Assembly (NCBI RefSeq): GCF_019966495.1
Contig: NZ_JAIMIA010000034.1
Coordinates: 1-41,800 of the forward strand
Direction of reading: 5' to 3'
Origin: Tateyamaria pelophila
GTDB taxonomy: Bacteria; Pseudomonadota; Alphaproteobacteria; Rhodobacterales; Rhodobacteraceae
Length of the DNA stretch: 41,800 nucleotides
Shown here: one piece after another, positions 34,551 through 41,800 of the stretch
How positions within the stretch are numbered: the first letter of the stretch is position 1
Layout: each line of letters opens with the position of its first letter
Position numbers and translations under genes: made by a program
Notes under the pieces: model-generated
What the model was told of the DNA's origin: nothing
The model's database searches: none
The model's input: only the letters and a program-made list of their open reading frames with translations

Positions 34551-35497
34551 GCCTTGGACGCGTCCGATCCGTCCGGTGCTTCGGCCTCAGCCGGTTTTTC
34601 GGACACACCCGAAGGTTCCGGTGCAGGCAATTCACCTGCGACGGGTGGCGGCATGCCCAGCAACATGCGGGTGATTCCGATCAATTCATCGCGCATCTTG
34701 GTCCGGTTGGTCACGCGGTCGAGCATGCCGTGATCGAGCAGGTATTCAGCCCGCTGAAACCCTTCGGGCAGTTTTTCGCGGATGGTCTGTTCGATCACAC
34801 GCGGACCGGCGAAACAGATCAGCGCGTTGGGTTCCGCGATATGGACATCGCCCAGCATGGCGTAGGATGCTGTGACGCCACCCGTGGTGGGATGGGTCAG
34901 AACCACGATATAAGGCAGGCCCGCTTCCTTGAGCATCTCAACCGCAACGGTCGTGCGCGGCATCTGCATCAGGCTCAGGATACCTTCCTGCATGCGTGCG
35001 CCACCTGCTGCGGAAAACAGGATCAGGGGGCGTCTGAGCTTCACCGCTTCCTGAGCGGCGGCGATGATCGCATTGCCGACATACATCCCCATCGAGCCGG
35101 CCATGAAGCTGAAGTCCTGCGCCGCCGCAACGATCGGTGTACGGCCGATTTCCCCTGTCGCGACAAGCATCGCTTCCTCTTCGCCGGTTGCTTTCTGCGC
35201 GGCCTTCATCCGGTCGGGATATTTCTTTTGGTCCCTGAAGTTCAGCGGATCCATGACAGGTGCGGGTACTGCGACCTCGGAGAATATACCACCATCAAAG
35301 AGCGCCAAAAACCGATCCCGTGGCGTGATAGCCATGTGGTGATCGCAATTGCTGCAAACGTTGAGGTTTTCGCTCAGCTCGCGATGGAACAGCATGGTGC
35401 CGCATTCTTCGCATTTGGTCCACAGATTGTCCGGTGTTTCGCGGCGCGAAAAGATCGAGTTGATCCGTGGGCGGACGTAGTTGGTGATCCAGTTCAT
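34547..35497 (-). CDS. accD: Acetyl-CoA carboxylase carboxyltransferase subunit beta
   Basis: A 316-residue subunit that with AccA transfers the carboxyl group from carboxybiotin to acetyl-CoA to make malonyl-CoA, the first step of fatty acid synthesis. The N-terminal zinc ribbon has Cys29, Cys32, Cys48 and Cys51 (CEEC and CSNC). Carboxyltransferase marks include SAAGGARMQEGILSLMQM and HPTTGGVTASYAMLGD, the oxyanion-hole region. The last 30 residues form a proline/glutamate/alanine-rich tail, common in alphaproteobacterial AccD. It is followed by folC with a four-base overlap and preceded after 58 bases by the CPBP protease gene. Confidence 0.96.
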   Translation of the reverse strand: MNWITNYVRPRINSIFSRRETPDNLWTKCEECGTMLFHRELSENLNVCSNCDHHMAITPRDRFLALFDGGIFSEVAVPAPVMDPLNFRDQKKYPDRMKAAQKATGEEEAMLVATGEIGRTPIVAAAQDFSFMAGSMGMYVGNAIIAAAQEAVKLRRPLILFSAAGGARMQEGILSLMQMPRTTVAVEMLKEAGLPYIVVLTHPTTGGVTASYAMLGDVHIAEPNALICFAGPRVIEQTIREKLPEGFQRAEYLLDHGMLDRVTNRTKMRDELIGITRMLLGMPPPVAGELPAPEPSGVSEKPAEAEAPDGSDASKA

Positions 35498-35555
35498 GGG
35501 GTCTTCCTGATGGGATGTCCTGTCGTCAGATAATCCGGTGGCTGCCTAAATGCAA

Positions 35556-36461
35556 TCAGACGCGCAGCGCGAGCCGTGCGGCCAACCAACCGACCACCAT
35601 CAGCGCGAAGTCCACGGGCAACCACATGGCCATCTGCGCTTCGTCCGCGATGCCAAAGGGCAGCACGAAGAGCGCAAGGCCCGACATTTCATCGGGGACG
35701 CTGATAAAGACCATCGCGGAGACGTTATTGAAAAAATGCAATGCAATGGCCGGCCCGAGCGTGCCTGTGCGGGCGGTCAAGTCCGCCATGAGCACCCCGA
35801 ATACTGTCGCCCACAGTGCGATCATGCCCGCATTGCTGCCCGCACTTTCCGGCAGATAGTGCCCCAAGCCGAACAAGATCGCAGGCATCGCGAGCCAGAT
35901 GAGCGGGGACCTGAACCTGGCGGCCAATTGTTGCTGTATGTAGCCGCGAAAAAACACCTCTTCCGCGCCGCTTTGAACAAGTACCGCAATCAGCGCAAAT
36001 GGCAGCAGCAGCAGCCACCGCCCCGTGCTCATGTTGTGTACAAGAGGATCGCCAAATCCGTAAGGCGGCAAGAGCCACAGCGCGACCGACAAAACCAGCA
36101 TCGCCACTGCAACGACAGTGAACTGACGAAAGGCGAGCCCGAACGGCCCAATCAGCGTCAAGGCCCCGCGTTTGTGCAAAATCACGCACACGATGCCCGA
36201 GGCCACGCCCAGCAGCCCAAGTTGCAGCAAGACCAGAAACATCCCCGCAGCCGTCTGCCCGGTTCCGCCATCACGTGTGATCTGACCGGTTATTTCTGGG
36301 CCGAGCAACCCGAACAAGGTGCCGAATATGATTTGGCTGAGTACCAGGAAGATGCCGGCCACCAGAACAATACCCAGCCCCAGACGCCAGAGCTGAGGCG
36401 CGCCCCGCGCCGGAGCCACGAAGCTGTCATGCGGCCCGTAATTCAAAGAAAACACCTTCAT
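35556..36461 (-). CDS. CPBP-family intramembrane metalloprotease
   Basis: A 301-residue membrane protein of the CAAX-protease/bacteriocin-processing (Abi) family with about eight membrane segments. The catalytic signature is complete: Glu167-Glu168 and Arg172 in AEEVFFRGY, His201 in FGLGHY, and His242 with Asn246 in LHFFNN. Family members cleave within membranes; bacterial substrates are mostly unknown. Its ATG overlaps the stop of the giant ABC-like gene (ATGA at 36458-36461), so the two are made together. This coupling is the best clue to its role. Confidence 0.9.
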   Translation of the reverse strand: MKVFSLNYGPHDSFVAPARGAPQLWRLGLGIVLVAGIFLVLSQIIFGTLFGLLGPEITGQITRDGGTGQTAAGMFLVLLQLGLLGVASGIVCVILHKRGALTLIGPFGLAFRQFTVVAVAMLVLSVALWLLPPYGFGDPLVHNMSTGRWLLLLPFALIAVLVQSGAEEVFFRGYIQQQLAARFRSPLIWLAMPAILFGLGHYLPESAGSNAGMIALWATVFGVLMADLTARTGTLGPAIALHFFNNVSAMVFISVPDEMSGLALFVLPFGIADEAQMAMWLPVDFALMVVGWLAARLALRV

Positions 36462-39400
36462 TCGTCCAAAGGCGGCAGCGGCGGCCCCTCTTCTTGCGGG
36501 ATCTGCACATTGGCCTGCCGCAACAGTTCGGCGGCACCTGTCAGGTTTCGGCTAACAGATTGCAACAAGCTGAGCAGAACGCCGGCGTCGTTTTTCATGA
36601 CCGAGCGGAATTCTTCGGCGCCAATCCGCAGAAACGTCACGTCGGTCGTCGCCGTGAGGTCAAGCTGTCGTGGCGCTTCCACGATAATCGCCAGATCGCC
36701 AATCAATCGACCCGGTTCAATCGTCGATACCGGGCGTTCGTCGCCTGCGTCCGTGACATAGCTCAACACGGCACTTCCCGAAATACACAGGTAAACGGCG
36801 TCCGCTCTTTCGCCCATCGAGAAAATGCGTTGTCCGGCCTTGGCATCATACCATTGCGCCGCAAAGGCGAGCAGACGCTGGTTGCGGCCATCAAGGCCGG
36901 CAAAGAGTTCGGCACGCGAGATCACGCGAAGTTTCCGGTTCAGATCGCCCCCCTCCTCTTCGTCCTCGTTGATCTGAACGCCGTCGATGTGACCATCCTT
37001 GATTTCCACGAACAGATCGTAGGCATCGGGGTTTTCAAACGCTTCTTCCAGAAAGATCAGCGTGGCCTCCGGCAGCAGCTTGCGCAGGGCAAAGCGGGTC
37101 TTTTGACGTTGTTTTGCGCCGTGGCTGGCCAATGCACGGTCAAGGACCAGCACATCGGGCCGTTTGATACCCGCACGCGAGAACGCCGCGCGCTCATGGA
37201 AGATCGAAGGAAGGTTGGTCCCACCGAGGCCCGTGCGCACATCAAAGATCGTCTCGGCCACCTGCCTGCGCAATTCACCCTGCCCGGTCATCACGTCGGC
37301 AACCATATCTTCGATCAGTTCGGCCTTGACGCCCGCAACCATCGAGACCCGCCCATAAAGCGCATTTTCCAGAACCGTCAGACGGGGCAAATAGTTCGCG
37401 GGGTCGATCGGTACAAACAAACTGTTCGTCTGTTCCCGCAGGGCAGCCCCGCGATTTTTCCGGATCTGCACGATTTCCTTCTTGAAACTGTCCGGAAACG
37501 CAGGGCCAAACTGTTCGGCAGTAAAGGCAAAAGGCACCGTCAACAGCAGTGCGAATTCATCATCCGTCAAGGCGACATCACCTTTTTCGCGGCGGCGCTG
37601 TGCGATATCGACCAGACGTTCATACATGTCTTCGTCTATGTTGAGCGACGTGAACAATGGGTGGCTGGTGCCGTCCATCCCAAAGGTCTGGTGCAGCGTT
37701 TCGATCAGCGTCTGCGAAATCGCAATACCCTGTTCGGTCAGCCCGTTGTCAAAGACCAATTGGATAAACCGCCCATCCGATGCCAGCCCCTGCTGGCTGA
37801 TGTCGCGGAGCGGTGCCGCAAACAAAAGGTTCCCCCCCAACGGCATGGCCGGGTTGAATTCTTCCGGATCAAACCGGTACACCGCATCGATCAGACCGGT
37901 TTCGCGCAAACGCGCTTCGACCATCGGACGAAGCTTGACGATCGCCTCTGCGAGATCGGCGTGCTTATCAAGATCGATCCGGCTGTTGAGCATCCGACGA
38001 AACATGAACTCGTCGATGCCCATGGCTTCGACCAATTCAAACCACCATTTTCGGATACCGTCGACAGACTCCAGTCCGGCGAGCGCCGGATCGACCCAAT
38101 CGCTATCCAGGCGATCCGCGCTGTTGCCTGAACGATTGGCTTCGATGCTGAAGCGGTCCGGTTTTGCGGCATCATCCAACATGGTTTTTGGGCTGGTCAT
38201 CAACGGCATCAGAAGATTGCTGCCCAAGGTGCCGTCGAACAAATAGGGGCGCGAGTGTGCGTAGCCGATACGCGCCGCGACCACGGCCTGATGCAGCTCC
38301 GACAGGTCATAGCCCGCCATCGTGATCTTCCCACGGGTCGGAAGCGCCTCGCGCGCCAGCAATTCGGCCAACGCGGTCCGTTCCGTCTGATTTTTGACCT
38401 GAAGGGCGACGCGAGCGCCCTGGGGTATGGTGAGGTCGATCCGATCGAGAACCGGATTGCCGTCTGCATTGCGCAGGGTCACATTGTCGAACACGATATC
38501 CCCAAGCAGACGGGGTATCGTTTCCGGCTCACCCTCGAACAATTTTTCGTCGATCATGCCGGTCGGTCCAAACCGTTCTGTCACGACCTCCCAGCGCAAG
38601 GACATGTCCTGGGTCTGATTGTAGTACATCAGCAGTTCTTTCCACGGACTCGACAGATCGCGATATGCCCCCAGAGCCGCGACCAGAGCCCCCACAGTGA
38701 TATCGCCGCGGATCGCCAGATACCCCCCGACCGAGTAGAAAAAGAACGGCGTCAACTGGGTAATGAAGTTGTTCAGAAACTTCATGAAGAACTTTTGCTG
38801 AAAGATCTTGAACCGAATTTCAAAGAGCAGACTGAGGCGTTCGGTGAATTGGGCGAGGCGATATCGCAGACCACCATTTGTGCGCAAATCCGAAATCCCC
38901 GCCACGCTCTCACCAATCTCGGAAGAGAACGCCCTGACTTCCTTGATCCGTTCCTTGTTCAGCAGGTTGATCCGGCGTTGCAGCAAGGGAATCAGCCACG
39001 CCTGAAGCGGAATCAGTGCGACACCGGCCAGCCCGAACCAGAACGACTGCAGAAACAGAAACGTGACGATGATCAGCATCTGACCGATCTGGAAGACAGG
39101 TTGAGCGATCATATCGCCCATCAACCCACCCATCGGTTCGGCCTCCGAGGTAACCATGCTGACGAGTTCGCCCTGACTGGTCGATCGGAAATAGTTCTTT
39201 GGAAACCGCAACATTCGCGAGATCAGTTGATACCGGAACCGACGCAGCAGCCGCTCGGCGGTCACCCCTTTCATCGTGTTCAGCCGCATCTTGAGCAGGC
39301 CATGCACAAACACAGCCGCCAGATACCCGAAACACAGCGCCAGCAAAAACTGGATCTGCGTCAACTGGATGCCAAGCACTGTCGTGAAATCAGACGTCGC

Positions 39401-39541
39401 TCCGATCGCATCGTTGATGATGCGCTTGGGCAATTCCAGGGTCACCCACAGGAACGGGAAGGTCACAAGCGTCAAGGCCAGCAGCATCAACTGTTCGCGT
39501 CGTGAGTGCTTCCAGATAAAAGCGAAAATTGTGGAGTCCAT
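36458..39541 (-). CDS. Giant pseudo-ABC exporter with cNMP domain
   Basis: A 1027-residue intact frame. Residues about 15-320 form an ABC exporter membrane domain with about six helices. Residues about 347-445 and 716-855 form an ABC-ATPase fold split in two. The parts can be aligned, but every catalytic motif is replaced: Walker A is QVKNQTERTA (about 381-390, no glycine, Lys replaced by Arg); the Q-loop Gln is Ser430 in IGYAHSRPYLF; the signature is LPSIFHER (about 778-784); the Walker B Glu is Arg802 in VLVLDRALAS; the H-loop His is Glu in IFLEEAF. Between the halves lie about 270 residues (446-715) of unknown type. Residues about 890-1000 are a cyclic-nucleotide-binding domain (GRLIGDLAIIVEAPRQLDL). 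The family fold is clear; the activity is not. It is coupled to a CPBP protease gene. Confidence 0.8.
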   Translation of the reverse strand: MDSTIFAFIWKHSRREQLMLLALTLVTFPFLWVTLELPKRIINDAIGATSDFTTVLGIQLTQIQFLLALCFGYLAAVFVHGLLKMRLNTMKGVTAERLLRRFRYQLISRMLRFPKNYFRSTSQGELVSMVTSEAEPMGGLMGDMIAQPVFQIGQMLIIVTFLFLQSFWFGLAGVALIPLQAWLIPLLQRRINLLNKERIKEVRAFSSEIGESVAGISDLRTNGGLRYRLAQFTERLSLLFEIRFKIFQQKFFMKFLNNFITQLTPFFFYSVGGYLAIRGDITVGALVAALGAYRDLSSPWKELLMYYNQTQDMSLRWEVVTERFGPTGMIDEKLFEGEPETIPRLLGDIVFDNVTLRNADGNPVLDRIDLTIPQGARVALQVKNQTERTALAELLAREALPTRGKITMAGYDLSELHQAVVAARIGYAHSRPYLFDGTLGSNLLMPLMTSPKTMLDDAAKPDRFSIEANRSGNSADRLDSDWVDPALAGLESVDGIRKWWFELVEAMGIDEFMFRRMLNSRIDLDKHADLAEAIVKLRPMVEARLRETGLIDAVYRFDPEEFNPAMPLGGNLLFAAPLRDISQQGLASDGRFIQLVFDNGLTEQGIAISQTLIETLHQTFGMDGTSHPLFTSLNIDEDMYERLVDIAQRRREKGDVALTDDEFALLLTVPFAFTAEQFGPAFPDSFKKEIVQIRKNRGAALREQTNSLFVPIDPANYLPRLTVLENALYGRVSMVAGVKAELIEDMVADVMTGQGELRRQVAETIFDVRTGLGGTNLPSIFHERAAFSRAGIKRPDVLVLDRALASHGAKQRQKTRFALRKLLPEATLIFLEEAFENPDAYDLFVEIKDGHIDGVQINEDEEEGGDLNRKLRVISRAELFAGLDGRNQRLLAFAAQWYDAKAGQRIFSMGERADAVYLCISGSAVLSYVTDAGDERPVSTIEPGRLIGDLAIIVEAPRQLDLTATTDVTFLRIGAEEFRSVMKNDAGVLLSLLQSVSRNLTGAAELLRQANVQIPQEEGPPLPPLDE

Positions 39542-39718
39542 GGTCTGTCCCGATCGGCAGGGTCGACAGTAAACGGTTGCTTCATCAACTCTGCCTGTGC
39601 CGTTCGGTCAACGTAGTCGGCGCCAAGTTCCATTACAACCGCGTGTGCGCTGTGCTGGTGCTTGCAGGTCGCCGGGTCAATGGGTATTCCCCTGTGCAAC
39701 GCTTTCAGGGAGGCCGCA

Positions 39719-41482
39719 ATGCTCAAAGGCAAATTCGACAAATCCAAACTGCCCAGCCGTCACGTCACCGAAGGGCCCGCGCGCGCGCCACACCGGTCTT
39801 ACTATTACGCGATGGGTATGACCGAAGACGAGATTCATCAGCCGCTGGTTGGCGTGGCCACCTGCTGGAACGAAGCAGCCCCGTGCAACATCGCACTGAA
39901 CCGTCAGGCACAATCCGTGAAAGTCGGCGTCAAAGCCGCGTCCGGAACGCCCCGCGAATTCACCACCATCACCGTAACGGATGGCATCGCCATGGGGCAC
40001 GAGGGCATGCGGTCTTCGCTGGCCAGCCGCGAAGCGATTGCCGACACCGTCGAGTTGACCATGCGGGGCCACTGCTATGACGCGATCGTCGGTCTGGCCG
40101 GCTGTGACAAGTCGCTGCCCGGTATGATGATGGCCATGATCCGCCTGAACGTTCCGTCCGTGTTTTTGTATGGCGGATCGATCCTGCCCGGTCGCGTCGC
40201 CGAAGGGGCCGCGGTGCCTGCCGAATACCTCGACCGCGATTTGACCGTGCAAGACATGTTCGAAGCAGTTGGACACCAGCAAAACGGCACCATGACCGAG
40301 GCTGAACTGGATATCCTTGAGCGCGTCGCCTGCCCCTCGGCCGGGGCTTGCGGTGGCCAGTTTACCGCCAACACCATGGCTTGCGTGTCCGAGGCCATCG
40401 GCCTTGCGCTTCCCAATTCGTCGGGTGCGCCGGCGCCTTACGAGTCGCGCGATGAGTACGCCAAGGCGTCGGGTGCCGCGGTCATGAACCTGATCGAGAA
40501 AAACATCCGCGCCCGCGATATCTGTACCCGTCAGGCGTTTGAAAACGCGGCCCGCGTTGTGGCCTGCACAGGCGGATCGACCAATGCAGGTCTGCACCTG
40601 CCCGCCATGGCCCACGAGGCCGGCATCGACTTTTTCCTCGATGACGTGTGCGAAATTTTCCGCGACACACCCTACTTCGTCGACCTCAAGCCCGGCGGCC
40701 AATATGTGGCCAAGGACATGTACGAGGTCGGTGGCGTCTATGTGGTCATGAAAGAACTGCGCAAGGCAGGTCTGCTGCACGAAGACTGCCTGACAGCCAC
40801 GGGCTATTCGCTGGGCGAGGAACTGGACAAGATTACGCTGGAAGCAGATGGCAAGGTCATCTACCCGATCGAAACACCGATCACAAAGACGGGTGGCGTT
40901 GTGGGCCTCAAGGGCAACGTGGCCCCCGAAGGTGCGATTGTGAAAGTCGCGGGTATGGAAGCCCAGCACCAGATTTTTACCGGCCCGGCCCGAATCTTTG
41001 AGTGCGAGCAGGACGCCTTTGAAGCCGTGCAAAACCGGACCTACGAAGAAGGCGACGTGTTCGTCATTCGCAACGAAGGACCGTCCGGCGGCCCCGGCAT
41101 GCGTGAGATGCTTGCGACCACGGCCGCACTGTCCGGTCAGGGCATGGGCAAAAAGGTGGCGCTGATTACCGATGGCCGATTCTCTGGTGCGACCCGCGGT
41201 TTCTGCGTCGGCCATGTCGGGCCCGAAGCCGCACATGGCGGCCCTATCGCCCTGCTGGAAGACGGCGACGTCATCACCCTCAACGCGATCGAAGGGACAA
41301 TCAACGTTGCCTTGACCGACGAAGAGTTGGCGGAGCGCAAAGCGAACTGGAAAGGTCCGCGCGAGACGCTTTATGGCGCGGGCGCGTTGTGGAAATATGC
41401 TCAGTTGGTGGGATCCACGTATATGGGCGCCGTGACACATCCGGGTGCCAAGGCCGAGCGTCACGCGTACATGGACCTTTAG
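39719..41482 (+). CDS. ilvD: Dihydroxy-acid dehydratase
   Basis: A 587-residue iron-sulfur dehydratase of the valine, isoleucine and pantothenate pathways. Likely cluster cysteines are Cys56 in EAAPCNIAL, Cys129 in AGCDKSLPG and Cys211 in [13 protein letters not shown]. Further marks are [20 protein letters not shown] and the C-terminal [21 protein letters not shown]. The ATG at 39719 has AGGGAGG before it, so the in-frame ATG at 39662 was dropped. It is divergent from the pseudo-ABC gene with about 177 bases between the starts, and it is followed by a hairpin. Confidence 0.96.
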   Translation: MLKGKFDKSKLPSRHVTEGPARAPHRSYYYAMGMTEDEIHQPLVGVATCWNEAAPCNIALNRQAQSVKVGVKAASGTPREFTTITVTDGIAMGHEGMRSSLASREAIADTVELTMRGHCYDAIVGLAGCDKSLPGMMMAMIRLNVPSVFLYGGSILPGRVAEGAAVPAEYLDRDLTVQDMFEAVGHQQNGTMTEAELDILERVACPSAGACGGQFTANTMACVSEAIGLALPNSSGAPAPYESRDEYAKASGAAVMNLIEKNIRARDICTRQAFENAARVVACTGGSTNAGLHLPAMAHEAGIDFFLDDVCEIFRDTPYFVDLKPGGQYVAKDMYEVGGVYVVMKELRKAGLLHEDCLTATGYSLGEELDKITLEADGKVIYPIETPITKTGGVVGLKGNVAPEGAIVKVAGMEAQHQIFTGPARIFECEQDAFEAVQNRTYEEGDVFVIRNEGPSGGPGMREMLATTAALSGQGMGKKVALITDGRFSGATRGFCVGHVGPEAAHGGPIALLEDGDVITLNAIEGTINVALTDEELAERKANWKGPRETLYGAGALWKYAQLVGSTYMGAVTHPGAKAERHAYMDL

Positions 41483-41800
41483 AACGGCACTTTTTGACGC
41501 GACGTGACAGCACTTGATGCGGGGTTAGTTTGAAGACCTCAAACAGCCCCGCAAGACACCGAGACACATTTTCCGGCAACACGGTGGCCGAGCAAAACCC
41601 GGCGGAGTGGTTGCGCAGGCCTCGGTGACCTGAAAAGTTTGCTACAGGACAATTCTGCAACGCCTGCCGCACATCCAGGCGATGCGTTCTCTTTCGCCGG
41701 TTTATTTTGGCGAAACCTTTGCATTAGGCAGCACACCCATTAATTCTTGTTTGATTGCATAGTTTTGTGATTCAGTTTCGTTCAAACAACGGGCGGGAGG
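41483..41800. other. Right-edge intergenic region after ilvD
   Basis: No credible gene in 318 bases. It contains the hairpin listed next. From about 41740 it turns AT-rich (TTGTTTGATTGCATAG), as in a promoter, and the last bases, GGGCGGGAGG, look like a ribosome binding site for a plus-strand gene starting just beyond the edge. Confidence 0.5.
41519..41552 (+). terminator. Hairpin downstream of ilvD
   Basis: GCGGGG (41519-41524) pairs with CCCCGC (41547-41552), and GTTTGA (41528-41533) with TCAAAC (41539-41544), around a five-base loop with a small internal bulge. It lies 37 bases after the ilvD stop. No T-run follows, so it may act as a Rho-assisted terminator or an mRNA-stabilising structure. 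Confidence 0.55.

Noticed and set aside
36458-39541. The idea that the pseudo-ABC gene is a pseudogene
   Set aside because: There is no stop or frameshift over 1027 codons, the ATGA coupling to the protease is intact, and the remaining ATPase fold is alignable, so simple decay is unlikely.
39677-41464. A 595-codon open frame antisense to ilvD
   Set aside because: ilvD is certain from its motifs; the antisense frame follows from codon bias only.

Overview
The window looks like chromosomal DNA of a marine Rhodobacteraceae member (Roseobacter group). It is GC-rich and compact, with many ATGA stop/start overlaps. It carries an xsc-pta-soeABC organosulfonate module, a membrane ferritin (mbfA) behind an Irr-type iron box, an alphaproteobacterial SOS box (GTTC-N7-GTTC) and a split, divergent mnmC pair. 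The genus cannot be fixed from sequence alone. No rRNA, tRNA, CRISPR array, prophage or intact insertion sequence was seen.

Layout. 1-9253 (+): a MocR/TauR-type regulator followed by xsc, pta, soeA, a small membrane ORF, soeB and soeC. Together these turn sulfoacetaldehyde plus phosphate into acetyl phosphate and sulfite, acetyl phosphate into acetyl-CoA, and sulfite into sulfate with electrons going to quinone. Repeated CTGGAC-like elements before xsc and before the regulator are probable operators. 9291-18403: dapA (-), a soluble lytic transglycosylase (+), an EamA permease with mnmD (-), the MnmC2-type oxidoreductase (+), a MaoC/HTD2-like hydratase (-), a VOC protein (+), an NADPH-FMN reductase (-), an OmpA-type lipoprotein (-) and an AraC-Ogt fusion (-). 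18404-21050: a decayed IS5-family transposase beside a lone, LexA-box-controlled imuB. 21149-28076: a TetR regulator (-), mbfA (+), an AEC carrier (+), then a tightly overlapping run (+) of fghA, a YaiI-family gene, a HAD phosphatase, a 56-aa ORF, an alpha/beta hydrolase, a probable 45-aa ORF and zapE. 28208-33181: dabA and dabB (-), the DAB inorganic carbon pump, with a divergent LysR gene (+). 33270-39541 (-): a giant ABC-exporter-like protein coupled to a CPBP intramembrane protease, then accD-folC. 39719-41482 (+): ilvD, then a hairpin and the upstream region of a gene beyond the edge.

The most unusual object is the 1027-residue protein at 36458-39541. It has an ABC exporter membrane domain and an ABC-ATPase fold in which Walker A, Q-loop, signature, Walker B glutamate and H-loop are all replaced. 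The ATPase fold is split by about 270 unfamiliar residues and followed by a cyclic-nucleotide-binding domain. The reading frame is intact and is translationally coupled to a CPBP protease, which suggests a working, non-canonical (perhaps ATP-independent) membrane system rather than a decaying gene. Other notable points are a 20-bp-plus repeat shared by two distant loci (one copy inside the small ORF between soeA and soeB), tightly coupled unknown small ORFs, and the stand-alone SOS-controlled imuB.
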